A DNA stretch of 64,000 bases from NCBI RefSeq assembly GCF_005281615.1, contig NZ_SZZM01000001.1, forward strand, positions 482,608-546,607. The letters are read 5' to 3'. Below, piece by piece: positions 1 to 7,231 of the stretch; the stretch's first letter is position 1, and every line of letters begins with the position of its first letter. Both the position numbers and the translations under genes were made by a program. Under the pieces are notes generated by a model. The model searched no databases and was not told where the DNA came from. It was given only the letters and a program-made list of their open reading frames with translations. Source of the stretch: Rhodoligotrophos defluvii (GTDB lineage: Bacteria; Pseudomonadota; Alphaproteobacteria; Rhizobiales; Im1).

Positions 1-2
1 CC

Positions 3-182
3 AAGGGCCTGCCCTTCCAAACCGAGGGCGCCAAGCTGGGCAAGGACCGCTTCCGCGCCAACCTGGCCCTCGCCGCCGAGGCCCCCCAAGCCCCCGTCAC
101 CTTCGCCATCGGCTACGGCTTCGAATACGCCTCGAGGCAGACAAACCACTATCTCTCCCTCTCAGGCCAAATCCAATGGTGA
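3..182 (+). CDS. C-terminal end of an autotransporter-like outer membrane beta-barrel protein (partial)
   Basis: Only the last 59 codons are present; the gene enters from the left edge. The translated tail alternates hydrophobic and polar residues (FAIGYGFEYASR, then HYLSLSGQIQW) and ends in an aromatic residue, as the final strands of autotransporter barrels do for recognition by the BAM complex. The passenger domain lies outside the window, so its function cannot be judged. High GC and position outside the att repeat mark it as host DNA. The family call rests on a short stretch and is an inference. Confidence 0.5.
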   Translation, partial: KGLPFQTEGAKLGKDRFRANLALAAEAPQAPVTFAIGYGFEYASRQTNHYLSLSGQIQW

Positions 183-337
183 GCCAAGCCAACGGAGGGT
201 CACGAGGGTGAAAGCACACATCCGCAAATCGCTGCCGGAGCAGCTACGCCTCTGCATCCGCCAAGTGAGCTAACGAAAAAAACATGCCTCAGACCGATCA
301 TGTTCACATTTGGCGTGATCTTATAGGAGTATGTTTC

Positions 338-832
338 ATGTATTCCAGATCGCTTCTGAAATTGATCTCCGCCATATGTGCGGCAACATTTACCCAGCTC
401 TACCCAATTTCGAGCCATGGCCAAAGCAATGATGGCGCTACACCTCCCAATGTTTCCGGCACCATCCAACTCCCAAGAATGACGCTGGATGGCTTAGGCC
501 TCAAAATTTATTATAATTTCACAAAGAAAGAGAATACCTCAAGCCTCGACAGAAACACATCCGCAGAACATTTCAACAACAGAATATTTCGCTTATTCGA
601 AGACAACAAAATCGCATATGGTCTCTATGCCTTTGATGGAGATCCGGAAAGAGATGACAGATTTACCGGATACTATCTAAATTTCCCCAATAATTCCAAA
701 GACAAGGTTCTTTATATACAGATTGATTACGACAATAAGACACGGACATTTAAAGAGAGGATCATTATGCCGGACGGCAAGAAACTCCTTGAAGAAGGCA
801 GGTTTGAAATTGTCACCCGCCATAAGCCGTAA
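338..832 (+). CDS. Small exported protein of unknown function, AT-rich
   Basis: The protein has 164 residues. The start at 338 is preceded by AGGAGT at 325-330, seven bases away, and opens a signal peptide (Lys at residue 8, a hydrophobic run, then a likely cleavage site near SHGQS). The mature part is polar and mixed alpha/beta, with no motif I recognise. Base composition is clearly poorer in GC than the flanking DNA, which suggests transfer. It lies between the autotransporter and the prophage att repeat, so it is host-side today, but may come from an older insertion at the same tRNA. Confidence 0.6.
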   Translation: MYSRSLLKLISAICAATFTQLYPISSHGQSNDGATPPNVSGTIQLPRMTLDGLGLKIYYNFTKKENTSSLDRNTSAEHFNNRIFRLFEDNKIAYGLYAFDGDPERDDRFTGYYLNFPNNSKDKVLYIQIDYDNKTRTFKERIIMPDGKKLLEEGRFEIVTRHKP

Positions 833-1021
833 GCCTCGGGCAGGCAATCCTTGCGTCGCGGGCACAGAGGCTGAGGCGTGCTCTGTTTCAAACGGACGTG
901 AGGCATGAGATCATCCGCGACACGACCAAGGCGCGGAAAAAAGGCTGTCAAAAGCCTCGCCACGCGAGCGATTAGAGCCCAAAGTTCAAACGCGCAGGCG
1001 ATGAGAGTCTAAACTTCTGGA

Positions 1022-1099
<78 letters not shown>

Positions 1100-1110
1100 A
1101 GAAAATCCTG

Positions 1111-1176
1111 AAAAATCAACGGCGGTTGAGACTTTTAAGCGCTCACTTCAGGCCCCAAAAGCGCAAAAGTTCAAAC
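1111..1176. promoter_or_regulatory. Candidate integrase arm-type sites, left arm
   Basis: Three related motifs lie just inside the left att repeat: AAAAATCAAC (1111-1120), GTTGAGACTTTT (1125-1136, whose reverse complement is AAAAGTCTCAAC) and AAAAGTTCAAAC (1165-1176). The middle one matches 11 of 12 bases of the element repeated twice at the right end, AAAAGTATCAAC. Short direct and inverted copies on both arms are what tyrosine integrases bind through their N-terminal domain. No binding data support this; it is inferred from pattern and place. Confidence 0.4.
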
Positions 1177-1314
1177 CGCTTCGCCCTGCTCCGTGCACGA
1201 AGTAATTGGCACCGTTCCAGACCAGCGGAGGTCTCATCGAAGAAAGGGCACGAGATGGGTGGCGGGAACGATGCCAGGAGCCGGCGATTGAATCGGCACA
1301 GACGAGGTGCACAC

Positions 1315-1722
1315 ATGCCAAGGCCGATCGAACCCTTGAGGATCCTGACAGATCTCTATGCGAGTGAGATCAATTGGGGGATCTCCACTTTCGCATTTTG
1401 CGGTTACCGCGCTTGGCTTGGTGACGCCCTGAACGGGTTCGAGGCTGAAGGGGAGTTCCAGAACATCACCGACGCCATCGTTTTTCTGGCCCGTGAAGCG
1501 GCCCGACGCTATCCCGATAGCCCGTTCGCGGCCAAATACGCAGAGCTGGCTCGCGGCAGCACCGCCGTGCGTGCGTCCGCTCATTCAGGTGGATTTTTCA
1601 GCAACCTCAACAAAGGACCTGGGTCAGAGCCACTATCGCTCGACGCGCCGGGCGTGGATATCGTCGCCGATGACCTGCACGGCTTGGATGAGATCATCGA
1701 AAGACGGAAGCGCAAGAACTAA
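1315..1722 (+). CDS. Hypothetical protein, 135 aa
   Basis: I chose the ATG at 1315 because GACGAGG lies about seven bases upstream and because the longer upstream frame would read through the tRNA remnant. The protein is soluble, acidic in its first half and ends in a basic RRKRKN tail. I see no known motif. It is the first gene inside the left att site and converges with the gene at 1719-2105, overlapping it by four bases. Probably a prophage cargo gene. Confidence 0.55.
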   Translation: MPRPIEPLRILTDLYASEINWGISTFAFCGYRAWLGDALNGFEAEGEFQNITDAIVFLAREAARRYPDSPFAAKYAELARGSTAVRASAHSGGFFSNLNKGPGSEPLSLDAPGVDIVADDLHGLDEIIERRKRKN

Positions 1723-2105
1723 ATGCCAGGCCGGAACCGCATCCCTCGGTGAAGCTGTTCAATAAGCTCTTGGAACTTGTCTGCTGGACGGCCTCCCAGC
1801 ATGCTCACCTCGAATTCCCCAAATTCGGGAAAAATCTGCAGGTCCACGGATCCCGATAGGACGCCACTGCTGCTCTTGAGCTGTCGATGAAGGGAAACAC
1901 GTTCCGCTCTTACCCGATGCTTTGAGCACACGAGGCGAGATGCCACATCAACGATGTTTCGTCTCGGGGTCTTGCGCCGGAGATCTGCGAAACGCCTCAA
2001 TGTGAGCGCCCGGCACTTTCCGCAGAAGAGCTCATAACCCTCCCAGCCAATCAATTCAGCTTCATCGAAATCCCTTGGCAGGTAAGGATCCTTGGCCGAC
2101 ACCAT
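1719..2105 (-). CDS. Small Cys-containing protein downstream of SRAP pseudoenzyme
   Basis: The protein has 128 residues with a possible zinc-binding set near residues 28-60: CGKC, then CSKH about 30 residues later. The rest is basic and mixed. It starts six bases after the stop of the SRAP paralogue at 2112-2612, so the two are probably one transcript and may share its LexA control. I do not recognise the family. A role in DNA damage or nucleic-acid binding would be inference from the operon alone. Confidence 0.55.
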   Translation of the reverse strand: MVSAKDPYLPRDFDEAELIGWEGYELFCGKCRALTLRRFADLRRKTPRRNIVDVASRLVCSKHRVRAERVSLHRQLKSSSGVLSGSVDLQIFPEFGEFEVSMLGGRPADKFQELIEQLHRGMRFRPGI

Positions 2106-2111
2106 GGGGTA

Positions 2112-2612
2112 TCAGATCGCGAGCGCCGCCTGCCGAGCTTTCTCGCCGAGAAGCGAAACGGCGAAGCTGCCGGCGGGCAACGGCCGCAGCAGGTCGTGCT
2201 CTGGACGCAGGTCGAGCCAGTGCATCCGGTGCTCGCGCCGGAGCACAGCCATTTGGCGCTCTTGATAAGGCGCGATGTCGGCGTTCGCTTCCACGGTCAG
2301 AATAGCAAAGGCCTCGGGCCAGCCTTCTGATGCCGGGCGCCAAATTCCCGCAAGGTAGAACCAGTCTTGGCTCCGCAGCGAAACGGTGTATCGATGCTTG
2401 GCCCGGCCAAATCGGAACTCCGACGCTGGAATGAGGCAGCGATGGCTTGGGAAATGTCGTTCCGACCGCACCAGCGCGAACGGTCGGCCTCCGGGCGGGC
2501 TTGGGTTGAGACCCCAAGGTAATTCAACCATCTCCACACCATCTCCGTCGCGTCTTATGATGACACGGCGGTGGCCGAGCGGAGCGTCAAGGTCGAAGGC
2601 GATGGCCGTCAT
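2112..2612 (-). CDS. SRAP-domain (HMCES/YedK-like) protein lacking the catalytic residues
   Basis: The 166-residue protein aligns along its length with the divergent neighbour at 2668-3258: RPFALVRSE matches RPVYNFRSE, and IAPYQERQM matches IAPYHDRQI. SRAP proteins crosslink to abasic sites through Cys2, helped by an Asn, a Glu and a His. Here Cys2 is absent, the Asn becomes Leu, the Glu of GFYEF is lost and the His becomes Gln, so it should be inactive as a crosslinker. An in-frame start at 2669 is possible, but the LexA box at 2618-2632 would then lie inside the coding region, so I prefer 2612. It may bind DNA or modulate the active paralogue. Confidence 0.72.
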   Translation of the reverse strand: MTAIAFDLDAPLGHRRVIIRRDGDGVEMVELPWGLNPSPPGGRPFALVRSERHFPSHRCLIPASEFRFGRAKHRYTVSLRSQDWFYLAGIWRPASEGWPEAFAILTVEANADIAPYQERQMAVLRREHRMHWLDLRPEHDLLRPLPAGSFAVSLLGEKARQAALAI

Positions 2613-2617
2613 GCCGA

Positions 2618-2632
2618 GAACATAGTAGGAAC
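2618..2632. promoter_or_regulatory. LexA (SOS) box, GTTC-N7-GTTC
   Basis: Reading the minus strand, GTTC is followed by seven bases and GTTC again, the direct-repeat operator bound by alphaproteobacterial LexA. It lies between the divergent SRAP genes, six bases from the start at 2612 and 36 bases from the start at 2668, so one LexA dimer could control both directions. SRAP proteins are known SOS-linked genes in bacteria, which makes a chance match less likely. Confidence 0.72.
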
Positions 2633-2667
2633 ATTCTTGAAGCGCAAGCGCGACGAGGCCTGACAGC

Positions 2668-3258
2668 ATGTGTAACGACTATCGCCTGCACGTGGATGTG
2701 TCGAAGATTGCGGAGGACTTTGCTGCCATGAACATCAAGGTCCGGTTCAGCGAGGGGAGGCCCAACGTCGAACCGCGCGATGACATAAAGATCACCGATG
2801 TTGGCCCCATCGTTCGTGAGGTTGAAGGCCAGCTCGGCGAGGGCGATCTCGTTCAGCGCCGCTGGAGCTGGCCAGGTCCCGGCGGCCGTCCGGTCTACAA
2901 CTTTCGCTCGGAGGGACGGGAGTTCACGTCCGGCCGCTGCCTGATCATCGCCGATGGCTTCTACGAGTTCACGACGCCTGCTGATCCGAAGAAAAAGCGG
3001 AAGGACAAATGGCTGTTCACGTGGCGCGGCGAAACATGGTTCTGCATCGCCGGCATCTGGCGCGCCACGCGGGAGGTCGGCGAGGCCTTCACCATGCTCA
3101 CAATGCCGCCTGGTCCGGACATCGCGCCCTATCACGACAGGCAGATCGTCATCCTCGATCGGAGCGCCTGGGCGGACTGGCTCGACCCTTCAGTCTCGGC
3201 AAAATCGCTGATAAAGCCTCTTCCCTCTGGAACGCTGCAGGTTGAACACGTCGGTTAA
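2668..3258 (+). CDS. SOS response-associated peptidase (SRAP, YedK/HMCES family)
   Basis: The 196-residue protein has the full SRAP active site: Cys2 directly after the start Met, Asn in VYNFRSE, Glu in DGFYEF, and His in YHDRQ. Family members react with abasic sites in single-stranded DNA, forming a thiazolidine crosslink that shields the lesion, and release themselves by autoproteolysis-like chemistry. Length fits the family. It diverges from an inactive paralogue and sits 36 bp from a LexA box, so expression during DNA damage is likely. On a prophage it could protect replicating phage DNA during induction. Confidence 0.9.
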   Translation: MCNDYRLHVDVSKIAEDFAAMNIKVRFSEGRPNVEPRDDIKITDVGPIVREVEGQLGEGDLVQRRWSWPGPGGRPVYNFRSEGREFTSGRCLIIADGFYEFTTPADPKKKRKDKWLFTWRGETWFCIAGIWRATREVGEAFTMLTMPPGPDIAPYHDRQIVILDRSAWADWLDPSVSAKSLIKPLPSGTLQVEHVG

Positions 3259-3297
3259 CGCCAAGACCCTCCATCCAGGCGCGCACAACAGTTCCGA

Positions 3298-5070
3298 CTA
3301 GAGAGAAGACCACCGAATTTCCGGACTATCTTTAAAAACTCCCAATGCGATGCGGCCGACCGACAAGCCGACTCCGAAAATTATCGAGAACACTAACAGA
3401 CGCAGGTCCCAGTCCCACGTTTCCCATTTGGTCGGAATGAATCGGCGTCCCTTTTTCCAAAGCGCCTTAGCGGTGCCCGAGATCCTTAATCGCCCCTGAG
3501 ACTGAAAGCCTCCCTCCAAATCGCCTATCGCCACAACTTCATCAAATAAAGATAACTGCCTGATCTCCCCATTTATATCGAAGTTCGCTACGCTGCCGAC
3601 AAAGCCCAGTAACCTCAATGCACCATTGGGCATTGCTTGCAGTTGGTCGTCACTTAGTCCGGCAGCATGAATCCATCCGGCCTCTCCTGTTATATCCAGC
3701 GTAGCCGAAACCAAGTAACTCGTGCTTGGTGATCGTGAGGAAACAAGCTCGACTAGCAAGCCAACGGCACCACCACTAGACATCCGGTCTGAGTTTCCAC
3801 CCTTTTTTAGTGTCTTCGTAGCGTCGAGCCCTCTACACTCCATCATTTTACCCTTATTTGACGAGCTCACAAGCAATTCATAAACTGACTTTCCTCCGAT
3901 TATTTTAATATCTCTCATTGTTTCAGGATCATCACCGACGAATATTGCAGTTAGATACATCTTAGTGGGCAGATCACGAGTCTCAAATCTTACGGCGCCA
4001 CGATCTCCGATGAACTGTCTGATTAAGGTCTTGCCTGCCCCATCCCGATCCAGCCCAAACTGCGTCACGTTTGTTGTCTCTACAGTGGCTTTTGCTTCTG
4101 CGTTGCGATTTAAGAAACCGAACTCTGCGTAACCGTCGCTCGCCCGGACTTCCAATCGCTGCAATCCGTGTATGGTCATTCTCGGTGCCTGGGCTGACAC
4201 CTTCTCTATGTCCTCAGGACGAGCGCAATCCGCATAGACGCTTACGATCGCGTCGAATGGAACCTCTCCTTGCCAGGTCGCCCTCAGCTCTGCTATTCCA
4301 CGCCAAGTAATTAATCCATTGGTTGCAGCGTCAGATATGAGTCGGAATGGCCCCTGTTGGTTATCGCTAACCGCTTGCCCTAGTTCATCCGCTTCTGGAG
4401 CGGCTAAAATACCTGAAACCGGCGCCTCAAGCACAGCATCAATCTTAGCTGGAATAGGATTATAAAGCACGTCTAACGACCAGAACGCAAATATTGATAC
4501 AAAAACTCCACTACCGAGAATTACTATACTGTAAATCAATCGTCTAAACAGACACTGCTCATTCCAATACTCTGATATTTTGAAGATGATTCCCAAGTTG
4601 AAGAGGAAAAAAATGACTATGAACAGCGCCCCGATTACATTGCTAATGACGTTTGTCATAATGTATGGAATGTCGATATTTTCGTGATAAATTCCAAGTA
4701 AAATATCATATATAATTAGCAGTGAAAGCGTTGTAACAAATACCTTTGCAGCCAAGTGAGGTATGGTTCTAGCGGACAGAGAAATAAATGATATTATAAT
4801 ACCTATACATAAGTAAAAACTATAAATATTACTCTGCATCCATTCGTTAAGAGATGGTAGTCTAATTATATTTTCATTGTAAATTGAACCATAAATCGAA
4901 GCAGATTCGCTACCCACTAGCGGAATAACATGTCCTTGAACCTCAGGACCTGAATTCAATACAATGCCACAGCTAATACCAAATAGCAACTTTATGTATA
5001 TCCAAGACAACGTATGGCTAGAAATCTGCCTTTCATATAGAAATCTGGCAAATTTCCATTTTCTCGGCAC
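3298..5070 (-). CDS. Large multi-pass membrane protein of unknown function, AT-rich cargo
   Basis: The protein has 590 residues. Its N-terminal third has about five hydrophobic helices (around residues 25-40, 82-100, 110-127, 140-160 and 180-202), followed by a large polar beta-rich domain of about 340 residues and one last membrane helix near residues 560-585. GC content is visibly lower than in the phage structural genes. It stands alone between the lysis genes and the SRAP locus, the usual place for lysogenic-conversion genes. I recognise no family. Exclusion of other phages or an envelope role is possible but only inferred. Confidence 0.65.
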   Translation of the reverse strand: MPRKWKFARFLYERQISSHTLSWIYIKLLFGISCGIVLNSGPEVQGHVIPLVGSESASIYGSIYNENIIRLPSLNEWMQSNIYSFYLCIGIIISFISLSARTIPHLAAKVFVTTLSLLIIYDILLGIYHENIDIPYIMTNVISNVIGALFIVIFFLFNLGIIFKISEYWNEQCLFRRLIYSIVILGSGVFVSIFAFWSLDVLYNPIPAKIDAVLEAPVSGILAAPEADELGQAVSDNQQGPFRLISDAATNGLITWRGIAELRATWQGEVPFDAIVSVYADCARPEDIEKVSAQAPRMTIHGLQRLEVRASDGYAEFGFLNRNAEAKATVETTNVTQFGLDRDGAGKTLIRQFIGDRGAVRFETRDLPTKMYLTAIFVGDDPETMRDIKIIGGKSVYELLVSSSNKGKMMECRGLDATKTLKKGGNSDRMSSGGAVGLLVELVSSRSPSTSYLVSATLDITGEAGWIHAAGLSDDQLQAMPNGALRLLGFVGSVANFDINGEIRQLSLFDEVVAIGDLEGGFQSQGRLRISGTAKALWKKGRRFIPTKWETWDWDLRLLVFSIIFGVGLSVGRIALGVFKDSPEIRWSSL

Positions 5071-5320
5071 GAACTCAACCTTTCATGTTTTTCACGAAGA
5101 CTAGGCGCGCCTCCTGCCTAGAACTCACTTGTGATTTTCCTGAGACCAACCCATTCTGATCAGTCGAGCATTACCACCTCCTGAGGTTCGCCACAATTCG
5201 CGGCGAGATTCAGCAATCGACTCGGTGTGCCGCTGACTCCCCAGACAATCGCGTCGCAACCCCAGGCTCATATCGTCTTTCCAGTAAGCCAAGTGGGCGG
5301 ATACGCGCCTTGTATTTCCC

Positions 5321-5704
5321 TCATCGCCTTAGCCTCGCCACCAGCTCGCCCCCCACCTTCCCAATGAACAACGATGCAATGATGGCCCCGATCCATTCGT
5401 CCAGCGGCGGCGGCAGAGCGGCAATGGTCCAGTTCTGAGGGAAGGCGCAAGCCCGGCACAATAGGATTGAATAGACGCACACCGCCGCAAACCAAAGGCC
5501 TGCCGGCACCAGGAACAGCAGCGGGAACCACCAGCCGCGGCCGGTGCTGATGGCGGCCTGCGCCTTCAGATACTCCGCCACCACCTCCGTCTTGATTCGC
5601 TCGCGCTCGGTCTCGTTGTCCACCTTGTGGTCGATGGATGTGAGGATCCGGTCCAACGGTCCGCTGGCCAGCCAGCCGAACAGCCAGGTGATCATGGTGA
5701 ACAT
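5321..5704 (-). CDS. Holin-like membrane protein (3TM type)
   Basis: The 127-residue protein has an N-terminal hydrophobic segment (WLFGWLASG), a charged linker rich in Asp/Glu/Arg at residues 20-50, then two further membrane segments (WWFPLLFLVPAGLWFAAVC and the IGAIIASLFIG region) and an Arg-rich tail. This fits the three-TM holins found with GTA and alphaproteobacterial phages (PF11351). It follows the endolysin gene by three bases on the same strand. Holins open the inner membrane at lysis time so that the endolysin reaches the wall. Confidence 0.72.
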   Translation of the reverse strand: MFTMITWLFGWLASGPLDRILTSIDHKVDNETERERIKTEVVAEYLKAQAAISTGRGWWFPLLFLVPAGLWFAAVCVYSILLCRACAFPQNWTIAALPPPLDEWIGAIIASLFIGKVGGELVARLRR

Positions 5705-5707
5705 CGC

Positions 5708-6526
5708 TCAGGCTCCGAAGCGGTAGCGCAGGTCCTTGCGCTTGATAACGAGCACCACGAGGGCAACCACCACGATGCCGAAGCCAGCGAGCGCCCAGGG
5801 GTTGTCGAGCGCGCCGAGCACCCCTGTGAGCAGCCCACCAGCAGCAGAGGCTATGCCGGTCCAGATCGTGGTGTCCTTGACCAGTGGCGGGCCATCTGGC
5901 TCCGCTGCGGCCGGCGAGACATCGGCCGGCGGGATGACAGCGGCCTGAGCGGCCCTGAGCGCATCGAGGAAGTTCTTGTGATAGCCGGCGATCAGCTTGG
6001 CCTTGTCGGTGCCGTTGACGACGCGCCGGGCGCCGATCGGGTCATCGGTGGTGGCATTGAAATAGTCCCCCAGCCCTTTGCCGGTGAACAGGCCCTGCGC
6101 CATGCCCTCGAACAGAATGCGGATGGACACGTCCAGGTCGAGCGCCAGGTCGGGCGCGTTCACCAGGTCGACCCCGAGCAGATCGCCCATGCGCTTGTAA
6201 TTCTTGAGCCAGGTGAGCTGAATGAGGCCACGGCCGTAATAGACCTGGCCGGTGGCCTCGGCCTTGCCGTAGCTGCGCCTGGCCACGATCTTTCGGGCGG
6301 CCTTGTCGCTCCCGGCAAAGCCCTCGCGCACCGGGGCAAAGCGCCCGCCCGTCTCGTGATGGACCTGCGCCAGCATGTTGGCGAGCCAGCGGATGTCCCT
6401 GTTCTGCGACCAGGCTTCCCAATGGGAGAGGATGGCGCTGAGGCCATCCACCTGCTGCTGGGTGAGCCTGCCGCCGAACGGTGCCCGGCGCACATAGGCA
6501 AAGAAGGTCTCGCGGTTGATGGTCAT
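5708..6526 (-). CDS. Endolysin, glycoside hydrolase family 19 with C-terminal membrane helix
   Basis: The 272-residue protein carries GH19 signatures: a catalytic Glu in HETGG near residue 58 and YYGRGLIQLTW near residue 96. GH19 phage lysins cut the peptidoglycan glycan chain. After the catalytic domain comes a proline- and alanine-rich linker, then a C-terminal hydrophobic helix (FGIVVVALVVLVI) and a basic end. I start at 6526, where TGAGGT lies upstream, rather than at an upstream in-frame Met. It lies between a small membrane protein and the holin in the lysis cassette. The membrane anchor is unusual for a soluble lysin. Confidence 0.88.
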   Translation of the reverse strand: MTINRETFFAYVRRAPFGGRLTQQQVDGLSAILSHWEAWSQNRDIRWLANMLAQVHHETGGRFAPVREGFAGSDKAARKIVARRSYGKAEATGQVYYGRGLIQLTWLKNYKRMGDLLGVDLVNAPDLALDLDVSIRILFEGMAQGLFTGKGLGDYFNATTDDPIGARRVVNGTDKAKLIAGYHKNFLDALRAAQAAVIPPADVSPAAAEPDGPPLVKDTTIWTGIASAAGGLLTGVLGALDNPWALAGFGIVVVALVVLVIKRKDLRYRFGA

Positions 6527-6533
6527 GGGAACC

Positions 6534-6725
6534 TCACGCGTTGGTACAGGCGGCAAAGACAATCACCGATCGCGGCGCGACCCAGTCCCGCGGCAGCGGG
6601 TAAGGCGGGTGTTTGAAGACGCGGGTTTCCCCCGCGACCAGATCCAGGCCACCAAGGCAAAAGGTGGCCACCACCGCCGCCCATAGGACGAATCCCAGGG
6701 CGCCGATCCACAGGCGCTTGAGCAT
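6534..6725 (-). CDS. Small single-pass membrane protein in lysis cassette
   Basis: The protein has 63 residues: a Lys/Arg-containing start, a hydrophobic helix (ALGFVLWAAVVATFCLGG) and a short polar tail with a Pro-rich stretch. GGGGAG lies upstream of the ATG at a good distance. It ends seven bases before the endolysin start, so it is probably co-transcribed with it. It could be an accessory holin or a spanin component, but there is no lipobox or coiled coil to decide. Confidence 0.6.
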   Translation of the reverse strand: MLKRLWIGALGFVLWAAVVATFCLGGLDLVAGETRVFKHPPYPLPRDWVAPRSVIVFAACTNA

Positions 6726-6829
6726 GGCTACTCCCCTGAAGAGGCCAGAAATTAGGTTTTACGGTCTGGAAGGGATGAGATCGGGGGACGCGACTGAGTG
6801 TGGATTATTTATGGCAACCACCGCGATGA

Positions 6830-7153
6830 TCACCTCTGGCCGGGGGCGGGCTCCTGTTCAATTATGACTGCACCACTGTCAGGATCCGCAACAGAGACCA
6901 CATCCGACAAAATGAAAAAATGAATCCCCTGATCTTGGTTCGAGGGATGCAGATTGGCGGTGACGTGCTCCCAAATGTCACCAGCATCTCGCCCCCATGC
7001 TACATCGCAAACTAAGAGTTCCTCGCCGGTGGCCATTCGAACAATGCTGCGCAAGCCGTTGCTTTCGCGCTGCTCTAAGACTTTGCGGATGGGAGAACCC
7101 AACCCCTCACTGATCTCACCCCAACCTTGCAATTCGGTTCTCGACTTATCCAT
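6830..7153 (-). CDS. Hypothetical protein, 107 aa
   Basis: A soluble acidic protein from the Met at 7153. It contains an SIVRMATGEELLVCDVAWG stretch that looks like a small beta-rich fold, and a C-terminal EQEPAPGQ. An upstream in-frame start at 7225 would add 24 residues; neither start has a strong ribosome site. It lies between the tail spike and the lysis genes. GC is somewhat lower than in its neighbours, so it may be cargo. No family recognised. Confidence 0.5.
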   Translation of the reverse strand: MDKSRTELQGWGEISEGLGSPIRKVLEQRESNGLRSIVRMATGEELLVCDVAWGRDAGDIWEHVTANLHPSNQDQGIHFFILSDVVSVADPDSGAVIIEQEPAPGQR

Positions 7154-7231
7154 ATCTTGCCCAAGTGCGACTTCCGTAAAAAGGCAAAGCGGCTCCAAAG
7201 CTGATCGCCTCCGCAACGTGCACACGCCAGT

